Shown here piece by piece: positions 7,931 to 14,323 of a stretch of 21,643 bases of DNA. The position numbers and the translations under genes were made by a program. The stretch covers positions 1 to 21,643 of the forward strand of contig URIC01000042.1 in assembly GCA_900547755.1 (NCBI GenBank), given 5' to 3'. Source of the DNA: an uncultured Bacteroidales bacterium (GTDB lineage Bacteria; Bacteroidota; Bacteroidia; Bacteroidales; Muribaculaceae). The notes under the pieces were generated by a model. That model saw nothing but the letters and a program-made list of their open reading frames with translations. It was not told where the DNA came from and ran no database searches. Within the stretch, counting starts at the first letter, position 1, and the number at the start of each line of letters is the position of its first letter.

Positions 7931-8752
7931 TTACTGGGGATTAATGACTGTGTGAATGGTATTGCGGGGACAAGCCTCCTGACATGCGCCACAGCGGACA
8001 CACTTGTCGGCATCGATGAATGCGAGCGGTCCGGAAAGCGTCACGGCCTCGGCGGGGCAAACTTTGCGGCACTTGCCGCAACCTATGCAGCTTACCTGGC
8101 ACTCCTTCATCGCCTGGGCTCCTTTTTCCTTGTTCTTACATGCCACATAGACAATGGATGACTGTCCCTCCGGTATAGCGGCGAGCTGCATCACTCCACG
8201 GGGACAGGCGGCGGAACACTTGCCGCAGCCCACACACTTGTCCATGTCTACGGCAGGGAGTCCCGTCTCGGGGTCGATGTGCAACGCGTCATAGGGACAA
8301 GCCTCCACACAGTCGCCACACCCCAGACATCCAAAGGGGCAGTCGGACTCTCCCTCGCAGAAAGAGGCCTCGATGGCGCAACGGCGCACACCGTCGTAGC
8401 GACGCACATCGGGACGCAGGCTGCAAGTACCCGAGCAGGCCACCACGGCTCTTTTAGTGACAGCTCCGGTGGCTTTCAGCCCTATCACCTCGGCAATGCG
8501 GGCCATGCCGTCGGAGCCGGAACTGGGACAATATACCCCGTCCAGAGAGGTGGCCGACGCACAGGCACAGGCGAAGTCGTGGCAGCCTTTATATCCGCAG
8601 GCGCCACAATTGGCTCCCGGCAGCAACGCCTCTATCTCGCCTATGCGCTCATCTTCATGCACATAGAATTTGCGTGCCACAAAATACAGCACGGCGGCGG
8701 CAAGTACACCTATGCCACCCATCAGCAAAATAGTATGCCAGATTACTTCCAT
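7931..8752 (-). CDS. rnfB: Rnf complex subunit RnfB, polyferredoxin with five cluster motifs
   Basis: The product is 273 residues, clearly longer than the roughly 190-residue gammaproteobacterial form. One N-terminal membrane anchor (about 5-25) precedes the Fe-S domain with C49-x2-C52-x4-C57 and C75 (GANCGACGYKGCHDF). Four ferredoxin-type C-x2-C-x2-C-x3-CP motifs follow, starting at C142, C173, C222 and C251. The region between (C106, C110, C125, C132, C138) has extra cysteines whose role I cannot assign. RnfB is the entry point for electrons from reduced ferredoxin. The additional clusters resemble the long RnfB of anaerobes. It lies 36 bases after rseC. Confidence 0.97.
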   Translation of the reverse strand: MEVIWHTILLMGGIGVLAAAVLYFVARKFYVHEDERIGEIEALLPGANCGACGYKGCHDFACACASATSLDGVYCPSSGSDGMARIAEVIGLKATGAVTKRAVVACSGTCSLRPDVRRYDGVRRCAIEASFCEGESDCPFGCLGCGDCVEACPYDALHIDPETGLPAVDMDKCVGCGKCSAACPRGVMQLAAIPEGQSSIVYVACKNKEKGAQAMKECQVSCIGCGKCRKVCPAEAVTLSGPLAFIDADKCVRCGACQEACPRNTIHTVINPQ

Positions 8753-8788
8753 ATAATTGTATCAGGTCGATTTTGGTATCAGACGTAT

Positions 8789-9214
8789 TCAATCCGCGAT
8801 GCGGAATATAAGGTTGCCGGCAAAACGCCGGCGCATATCGTATAGCACAGAGTAGGTAATCACACAGGCACTGATTCCTGCCAGGAAAGCCGCCCATTCG
8901 GGACATCCGGCCATACATAGCGCCACCATGGGCACTACCAGCATCAGGCAGGGAAGTCCGAGCATGAGCCACACTGAACGGCGGTGCATCCGGCTGTCAG
9001 CGGCTATACGCACTCTGTCGCCGGGCTTGAAACGGGTCGCATCCGCCACAGAGACAAGTATCTCTCCACCCCCTTTGTTGCGGCATAACGAGGCGGCGGC
9101 ACATCCGGCGCAAACGCCTGCGTCGGCATCCGCCACCACCACTTCCAGCAGGCCGCCGGATGCGTCTACGCGACGCACTATGGCTTCATGTTCTATGGCT
9201 ATTTCCGGTGTCAT
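8789..9214 (-). CDS. rseC: RseC/MucC-family membrane protein, first gene of the rnf operon
   Basis: This is a 141-residue protein of the SoxR-reducing/RseC family. The N-terminal part is soluble and carries C35-x2-C38-x5-C44 (GVCAGCAAASLC), the family's cysteine signature. Two hydrophobic segments follow (about 81-100 and 106-125), and then a short basic tail. In E. coli RseC acts with the Rsx (Rnf-like) proteins in reducing SoxR. In Bacteroidota it commonly heads the rnf operon, as here, and probably has a redox or assembly role with Rnf. Its promoter is visible immediately upstream with almost no untranslated leader. Confidence 0.9.
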   Translation of the reverse strand: MTPEIAIEHEAIVRRVDASGGLLEVVVADADAGVCAGCAAASLCRNKGGGEILVSVADATRFKPGDRVRIAADSRMHRRSVWLMLGLPCLMLVVPMVALCMAGCPEWAAFLAGISACVITYSVLYDMRRRFAGNLIFRIAD

Positions 9215-9226
9215 CTATTTTAGGCA

Positions 9227-9257
9227 CAAAATTACAAAAACAAAGTGAGGCATCAAA
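9227..9257 (-). promoter_or_regulatory. Promoter of the rseC-rnf operon
   Basis: On the minus strand TTTG (bases 9257-9254) is followed after 19 bases by TAATTTTG (bases 9234-9227), a full match to the Bacteroidota consensus. The transcript would start around 9220-9222, only about 6-9 bases before the rseC ATG at 9214, so the message is nearly leaderless. Confidence 0.8.
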
Positions 9258-9264
9258 ATCTAAT

Positions 9265-9327
9265 TACGGAAATTTTTCCATAAATATTTTCTCGCCCGAA
9301 AATATGTTATAAAACACATTTTCCGTA
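9265..9327. repeat. Nested inverted repeats between divergent promoters
   Basis: The outer pair is TACGGAAA (9265-9272) and its exact complement TTTCCGTA (9320-9327). Nested inside is an 8-bp pair ATATTTTC (9284-9291) and GAAAATAT (9298-9305) around a 6-base GC-rich spacer. The outer left arm lies just upstream of the rnf -33 element, and the outer right arm overlaps the -33 region of the DUF4301 promoter. The placement is what a shared operator would have. The regulator is unknown. Confidence 0.45.
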
Positions 9328-9348
9328 TTGATATTTTTGCTAAATTTG
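9319..9348 (+). promoter_or_regulatory. Probable promoter of the DUF4301 gene
   Basis: TAAATTTG at 9341-9348 matches the Bacteroidota -7 element TAnnTTTG. The -33 region is a T-run (TTTTCC from 9319) with a slightly short 17-18 base spacer, so it is weaker than the rnf promoter. Transcription would start near 9354, some 24 bases before the ATG at 9378. Confidence 0.6.
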
Positions 9349-9377
9349 TGGATTAGAAAACAAACCTACAAACACTT

Positions 9378-10901
9378 ATGGAAATCAGTCAGCAAGACCG
9401 CGAGTCGTTGGAACGCCGCGGCATCACGGAAGATAAATTTGCCGAAGAACTGCGCCGTCTGAAGTGCGGATTCCCCTATCTGCGCGTACAGGGTCCGGCC
9501 ACAGCGGGCAACGGAATAATGACCCTTACCGACGAGCGACGCGCCGAATACCAGGACCTGTGGGACAAATACATCGCCTCCGGCGCCAAGGTGATAAAGA
9601 TGGTTCCGGCCAGTGGCGCCGCATCGCGTATGTTCAAGAATCTTTTCAAGTTCGCAGCAGGCGACAGCCTGACGCCGGACACCGACTTCATAAGCGAGTT
9701 CTGCGACGGCATACACCGTTTTGCCTTCTTTGCCGAACTGGACGACACATGTCGCGGTCTTTACGGAATGGACGTCGACGCTCTCTTTGCCGCCGGACGC
9801 CACCGCGATGTAGTGAAGGCCCTTGTGGAGCCGCAGGGCATGAACTACGGCGCTCTGCCCAAAGCGCTGCTCAAGTTCCATTTCTCAGACCATGCTCCCC
9901 GCACCGCCATGGAGGAGCATCTGGCCGAAGGGGCACAGTACGCGGCCGGCAAGGATGGACGTGTACATGTGCATTTCACTCTGAGCGAAAACCATATACC
10001 GCTCTTCGAGGAGGTGCTTGCACGGACTGCTCCCACACTCGCCAAAAAGTACGGCGTGACTTTCTGCGTCACCACCAGCGTTCAGAAGCCTTCTACCGAC
10101 ACAGTGGCCCTCGGCCCTGACGGCGAGCCGTTCCGTCTGGACGGCGAACTGTATTTCCGTCCCGGCGGACACGGAGCCCTGATAGAGAACCTCGGGGAAC
10201 TTGACGCCGATGTCATTTTCCTCAAGAACATAGACAATGTGGTGCCCGACTCACGCCGACATTCCACTATCGAATACAAAAAGGTGATTGGCGGAGTCCT
10301 GGTGGCCAACCAACGCAAGATAGCCCGGTATCTGGGAGAACTGAGCGCAGGTCTGCCCTCCCGTCCGCAAATGGACAAGATGCTGGATTACCTGCGCGAC
10401 ACCCTTTGCGTGACCGGCGATGACGCCGCACACATGGAGGACCTGGAGCTGGCAGACTATCTGGTGTGCAAATTAGCACGTCCGCTGCGTGTCTGCGGAA
10501 TGGTCCGCAACGAGGGTGAACCGGGCGGAGGCCCATATCTGGCTTACGGTCCCGACGGCACAGTCCAGCCGCAGATTCTGGAAAGCACCCAGATTGACAC
10601 AAGCAAGCCGGAAGGCCGCGAACTTATGAGTCATGCCACTCATTTCAACCCGGTGGACCTGGCATGCGGCATCCGCGACATCGAAGGCGAGAATTACGAA
10701 CTGGCTGACTTCGTGGACCCCGACACAGGCTTCATCTCCTCAAAGAGCGTGAAGGGCATGGATGTAAAGGCGCTGGAGCTGCCGGGCCTCTGGAATGGCG
10801 CCATGTCTGACTGGAACACAATTTTTGTGGAAGTGCCGGCAGACACCTTCAATCCTGTAAAAACCGTCAACGACCTGCTGCGTCCCGCCCACCAGGCTTG
10901 A
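9378..10901 (+). CDS. DUF4301 family protein
   Basis: This 507-residue protein has no signal peptide or membrane segment, so it is probably cytosolic. I recognise it as DUF4301, a family of unknown function found mainly in Bacteroidota. Near the N-terminus is VIKMVPASGAASRMFK (72-87), which resembles the glycine-rich G-x-G-S-R-M nucleotide loop of sugar nucleotidyltransferases, but that link is inference. Other strongly patterned segments are RPGGHGALIENL (about 262-273), DADVIFLKNIDNVV (about 278-291) and CGMVRNEGEPGGGPYL near residue 374. The acidic DADVIF-KNIDN stretch would suit a metal or nucleotide site. The gene is monocistronic, with its own promoter, and ends inside a perfect inverted repeat that probably terminates transcription. 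Confidence 0.85.
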   Translation: MEISQQDRESLERRGITEDKFAEELRRLKCGFPYLRVQGPATAGNGIMTLTDERRAEYQDLWDKYIASGAKVIKMVPASGAASRMFKNLFKFAAGDSLTPDTDFISEFCDGIHRFAFFAELDDTCRGLYGMDVDALFAAGRHRDVVKALVEPQGMNYGALPKALLKFHFSDHAPRTAMEEHLAEGAQYAAGKDGRVHVHFTLSENHIPLFEEVLARTAPTLAKKYGVTFCVTTSVQKPSTDTVALGPDGEPFRLDGELYFRPGGHGALIENLGELDADVIFLKNIDNVVPDSRRHSTIEYKKVIGGVLVANQRKIARYLGELSAGLPSRPQMDKMLDYLRDTLCVTGDDAAHMEDLELADYLVCKLARPLRVCGMVRNEGEPGGGPYLAYGPDGTVQPQILESTQIDTSKPEGRELMSHATHFNPVDLACGIRDIEGENYELADFVDPDTGFISSKSVKGMDVKALELPGLWNGAMSDWNTIFVEVPADTFNPVKTVNDLLRPAHQA

Positions 10902-10969
10902 TATTTTGTCAAAAATGACCGGACCTTGCGAGTTAAATTGCACGGCCCGGTCATTTTTGACAAAATATC
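10900..10969. terminator. Perfect 23-bp inverted repeat between convergent genes, likely bidirectional terminator
   Basis: Arms at 10900-10922 and 10947-10969 are exact complements over 23 bp, with a 24-base loop between them. The inner part of the stem is GACCGG/CCGGTC and the outer part is AT-rich with TTTTT directly after the GC part in both directions, so each strand would show a GC stem followed by a U-run. The left arm includes the last two bases of the DUF4301 stop codon. The right arm ends 22 bases before the stop of the minus-strand gene. The long loop is atypical for a simple intrinsic terminator. Confidence 0.7.
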
Positions 10970-10991
10970 ACTTCAAAGGGAAAAGGATGTT

Positions 10992-11423
10992 TTACCACCA
11001 GGGCAACGGCTGCCCCTCCGCCTTTTCCGCCTTCAGTACCGTCAGGGCCGTGACAAAACAGTCGCCAATGACATCCCATTCCTCGGGACTGCCGGCACTG
11101 AGCAGCGCCGAAGGAGAGAATAACTTCCCGGCCTCCTGCGGCGTATAGGTCTTAACGCCGACAATATCCTCATTCGCAGGATAATCAATAACGGCGGAGA
11201 CATGTCCCTCATCGCTCAGGTACAATCCGTGTACATTATGAGAGCGCCCCTCATTGTCGGTCAGCAACGGATAATTCGACGAACCGAATACGCTCTCGCT
11301 CCATAAAACAGCTCCGTATCCGGACACTTTCATCTGACGTACTATATTTTCTTTCACTGCCATTACGTGCAATTCCATCCTGGCAAGAATCTCTTTCGCT
11401 GCTTTGCTCTTTATATCGGCCAT
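10992..11423 (-). CDS. Hypothetical protein, 143 residues
   Basis: I do not recognise this family. The product is a small soluble protein without signal peptide or membrane segment. It has a charged helical N-terminus (MADIKSKAAKEILARMELHV) followed by a mixed alpha/beta pattern (GAVLWSESVFGSSNYPLLTD, HGLYLSDEGHVSAVIDYP). It ends in a Pro-Trp-Trp tail. Coding status is supported by codon usage like its neighbours, an ATG at a proper distance from the divergent rho promoter, and a 3' end that meets the shared terminator. No clear TAnnTTTG promoter could be found for it. It is isolated between DUF4301 and rho, so context gives no functional hint. Confidence 0.7.
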   Translation of the reverse strand: MADIKSKAAKEILARMELHVMAVKENIVRQMKVSGYGAVLWSESVFGSSNYPLLTDNEGRSHNVHGLYLSDEGHVSAVIDYPANEDIVGVKTYTPQEAGKLFSPSALLSAGSPEEWDVIGDCFVTALTVLKAEKAEGQPLPWW

Positions 11424-11482
11424 ATCTTATATGTATTTTCCGGGTTGATTTTTGATTTAAAACGACACGAAAATAAATAAAG

Positions 11483-11514
11483 TTTGGCACTTCCGGATTT
11501 TTTCTATAACTTTG
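11483..11514 (+). promoter_or_regulatory. Promoter of rho
   Basis: TTTG at 11483-11486 is followed after 20 bases by TAACTTTG at 11507-11514, a full match to the Bacteroidota consensus. Transcription would start near 11520. That leaves a leader of about 280 bases before the rho ATG at 11801. The stretch upstream (11424-11482) is AT-rich and shared with the divergent hypothetical gene. Confidence 0.8.
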
Positions 11515-11519
11515 CCCTC

Positions 11520-11800
11520 CGAAAAATGGCCGCTGTCCGGCGGATGTCCGACAAAGGCCGTCAGTAAAACCTCCTCTCTACCCTTTATTAAATCCCTCTA
11601 TTTTTAAACAATATATGGCTATCCCGTAGCCACGTTGAACAATTTGTGAATACAGATTGTATTCTAACCGAAAAACCTTATCTCTTCCCCGCCTGATGTC
11701 CGCTATAGCCTTATCGGGCACTTCCGGAATACGGAAACCACACTTACTATAATCTTAAAAAGGGTCCGCATAGAAGACCCTTACACCCTATACATATTAT
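11520..11800 (+). promoter_or_regulatory. Long structured 5' leader of rho
   Basis: No gene is visible in these 281 bases. Three small hairpins can be drawn: TGGCTA/TAGCCA (11616-11632, loop of 5), GCCTGAT/ATCGGGC (11691-11719, one G-U pair, loop of 15) and AAGGGTC/GACCCTT (11760-11782, loop of 9), the last ending 18 bases before the start codon. Much of the rest is C- and A-rich and G-poor in patches (for example CCTTATCTCTTCCCC at about 11677-11691), the kind of unstructured pyrimidine-rich RNA that Rho itself binds. Autoregulation by attenuation, known for E. coli rho, is a reasonable inference. Confidence 0.55.
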
Positions 11801-13828
11801 ATGTACAATTTTGATGAACTTTCAGCCATGGATGAAACCAGGCTGCGACAGATTGCCACCGATATGGGTATCAAGAAGGTCGAGAACGCCTCCTCCCAAG
11901 ACCTGGCATATAACATATTGGAAAACCAAGCCATAGACTTCGCCAAGGCGGAGGCGGAAAAACTCGCGGCCAAGCCGGCCCGTGAGCGCAAACCTCGTGC
12001 TAAAAAAGGCGAAAAAAACGAGAAGACTGAAGCCCAGGCCAAAAAAGAGCCACAGAAACAAGCCACACCGGCTGCCGAGACTGCCGGAGAGGGACAAACC
12101 GCCGAGGTCCCCAAACCACGTCGCGGACGTCCCCGTAAGTCCGAAACCCCGCTGTCTGAAAGCACTCCGGACTCTCAGACAGCGGCACAGGCCGAGGAAC
12201 AGTCCCAAAATCCCCCGCAACCCAAGAAACGTGGCCGCAAGCCCAAGAATCAGAAACCCGAAACAGACTTGTCCAATCAGCTCCCCGAGGGGGAGGTCAC
12301 TCCCATTCCTGCTCCCGAACCCGCCTCTGAACAGCCAAAGACGCCATCGGCCCTGCCGGAGATTCAGCAGGATATACCCCTGTTGCCCCCACCCGTCGCT
12401 GCCGGACCGGAGTCGGAAAACGACCTCGATCAACCGCAAAACGAACAGACCCAGCATCACCACGCCACCACATCCCTGGACAGCTTCTTCCCCAAGGCCC
12501 GGGTAGTCGGCAAGAAATTCGTGCCCCGTAGCCGCGAGGAACGCGAGGAGGCGGAAAAGGCCGCGGCCATGGCCCCCATCCTCATCGCCGAGCCGGGCAA
12601 GAAAGCCACCCAGCAGCTTCAGCAGATGCAGAACAAGCAGGCCAAGAAAAACAAACAGACCCAACGCCAGATGCAGAAACAGATGCGTCTGCAAGAGACC
12701 ATTTTTGACTTCGACGGCATCCTGACCGCTTCCGGCGTGCTTGAGATTGTGCCCGAGGGCCACGGCTTCCTGCGGTCTTCCGATTACAATTACCTCGCCT
12801 CGCCTGACGATGTGTTGGTAGACAAGGCCCAAATCAAGCGCTATGGCCTCAAGCAGGGCGATGTAGTGGAAGGCGGCATACGTCCTCCGCGCGAAGGGGA
12901 GAAATACTTCCCTCTCTGCAAGATTGACCTCATCAACGGTCTGCCCCCCGAGCTGGTACGCGACCGTACACCTTTCGAGCATCTCGTGCCGCTGTTCCCG
13001 GAAGAGAAATTCGACCTGACATCCGGCCGTACATGCAATATTTCCACCCGCGTGGTAGATATGTTCGCCCCGATAGGCAAAGGTCAGCGCGCCCTGATTG
13101 TTGCGCCTCCGAAGACCGGTAAGACCATTTTGCTCAAAGACATAGCCAACGCCATAGCCGAGAATCATCCCGAGACATACATAATAATGCTTCTCATAGA
13201 CGAGCGACCCGAGGAAGTGACAGACATGGCCCGCTCGGTCAACGCCGAGGTAATCGCCTCCACATTCGACGAGCCCGCCGAGCGCCACGTCAAGATTGCC
13301 GGCATCGTCCTGGAGAAAGCCAAGCGCCTGGTGGAGAGCGGCCACGACGTGGTGATTATGCTTGACTCCATAACCCGTCTGGCACGCGCCTACAACACCG
13401 TCTCGCCGGCCAGCGGCAAAATACTGTCAGGCGGCGTGGATGCCAACGCCCTACAGAAACCCAAACGCTTCTTCGGCGCTGCCAGAAACATAGAAGGGGG
13501 AGGCTCCCTCACAATCATAGCCACCGCCCTGACGGAGACCTCCTCCAAAATGGACGAAGTGATTTTCGAGGAGTTCAAGGGCACCGGCAACATGGAGTTG
13601 CAACTGGACCGCAAACTCTCCAACAAGCGCATCTTCCCCGCCGTGGACATCATATCCTCCTCTACCCGTCGCGAGGATTTGCTGCTGAACCAGGAAATCC
13701 TGAACCGAATGTGGATTCTGCGCAATTACCTGGGAGACATGACATCGCTCGAGGCAATGGAGTTCATAAAGAAGCGTATGGAGATGACCCGCACCAACGA
13801 GGAACTCCTCGTGACCATGGACCGATAG
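11801..13828 (+). CDS. rho: Transcription termination factor Rho with long disordered insert
   Basis: This is a hexameric RNA-dependent ATPase that ends transcription of untranslated RNA. At 675 residues it is over 250 longer than E. coli Rho (419). A Rho_N helical domain (about 1-50) is followed by an insert (about 55-300) rich in Lys, Ala, Pro, Gln and Glu. That insert includes two AT-hook-like segments, PRRGRPRKS (107-114 region) and KKRGRKPKN (142-150), and a Gln/Lys-rich coiled segment (about 268-298). The conserved part then resumes: cold-shock-like RNA-binding domain (about 305-380), Walker A APPKTGKT (435-442), Walker B DVVIMLDS (516-523) and the Rho signature KPKRFFGAARNIEGGGS (553-569). 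Insert-bearing Rho is known from Bacteroides, where the disordered region supports phase separation and gut fitness. It heads a tight gene series with ybaK, aroC and the radical SAM gene. Confidence 0.98.
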   Translation: MYNFDELSAMDETRLRQIATDMGIKKVENASSQDLAYNILENQAIDFAKAEAEKLAAKPARERKPRAKKGEKNEKTEAQAKKEPQKQATPAAETAGEGQTAEVPKPRRGRPRKSETPLSESTPDSQTAAQAEEQSQNPPQPKKRGRKPKNQKPETDLSNQLPEGEVTPIPAPEPASEQPKTPSALPEIQQDIPLLPPPVAAGPESENDLDQPQNEQTQHHHATTSLDSFFPKARVVGKKFVPRSREEREEAEKAAAMAPILIAEPGKKATQQLQQMQNKQAKKNKQTQRQMQKQMRLQETIFDFDGILTASGVLEIVPEGHGFLRSSDYNYLASPDDVLVDKAQIKRYGLKQGDVVEGGIRPPREGEKYFPLCKIDLINGLPPELVRDRTPFEHLVPLFPEEKFDLTSGRTCNISTRVVDMFAPIGKGQRALIVAPPKTGKTILLKDIANAIAENHPETYIIMLLIDERPEEVTDMARSVNAEVIASTFDEPAERHVKIAGIVLEKAKRLVESGHDVVIMLDSITRLARAYNTVSPASGKILSGGVDANALQKPKRFFGAARNIEGGGSLTIIATALTETSSKMDEVIFEEFKGTGNMELQLDRKLSNKRIFPAVDIISSSTRREDLLLNQEILNRMWILRNYLGDMTSLEAMEFIKKRMEMTRTNEELLVTMDR

Positions 13829-13841
13829 ACACGTTTGCGAA

Positions 13842-14321
13842 ATGGCCGGAATACAAAAGACCAACGCCGCGCGACTGCTTGACCGCGCCAAAATAGCTTA
13901 CCGTCTGGTGCCCTACACCGTAGACCCGGACAACCTGGCAGCCGACCATGTGGCCGCTGAATTGGGCGAGGACATCAACTGTGTGTACAAGACACTGATG
14001 CTGCACGGAAACGCCACCGGCCACTTCGTATGCGTGGTGCCCGGCAACCGCGAAGTGGACCTCAAGAAGGCGGCCAAAGTCAGCGGCAACAAAAAGGCCG
14101 AGATGATACACATGAAGGACTTGCTTCCCACCACCGGATACATACGGGGCGGCTGCTCCCCCTTGGGCATGAAGAAGCCGTTTCCCACATTCGTGCAACA
14201 GGAAGCTATGGACTTAGAGGAGTTCTTCATCTCCGCCGGGGTACGCGGCCTGCAACTCTGCGTCAATCCGCGTCAACTGGTTGAGTACATTAAAGCTACA
14301 CCTGCCGACATCTGCGTCTGA
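13842..14321 (+). CDS. ybaK: YbaK/EbsC-type Cys-tRNA(Pro) deacylase
   Basis: This is a 159-residue cytosolic editing enzyme. YbaK-family proteins hydrolyse cysteine from tRNA-Pro mischarged by prolyl-tRNA synthetase. The whole domain is present: VYKTLML with Lys50 as the expected key lysine, and the GGCSPLGMKK loop (G-x-x-x-P-x-G-M) that lines the active site. The length matches stand-alone YbaK. The gene starts 13 bases after the rho stop and ends 2 bases before aroC, so all three are probably co-transcribed. The exact tRNA specificity (YbaK versus related ProXp enzymes) cannot be settled by eye. Confidence 0.92.
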   Translation: MAGIQKTNAARLLDRAKIAYRLVPYTVDPDNLAADHVAAELGEDINCVYKTLMLHGNATGHFVCVVPGNREVDLKKAAKVSGNKKAEMIHMKDLLPTTGYIRGGCSPLGMKKPFPTFVQQEAMDLEEFFISAGVRGLQLCVNPRQLVEYIKATPADICV

Positions 14322-14323
14322 AA

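Noticed and set aside
9366..9881. 171-codon minus-strand frame opposite the DUF4301 N-terminus
   Set aside because: Antisense shadow; it would start within a conserved coding region and has no promoter.
11822..13345. 507-codon open frame on the minus strand within rho
   Set aside because: It is antisense to rho. The translation is rich in Leu, Gly and Phe, as expected from reading the Gln/Lys/Pro-rich rho insert backwards.
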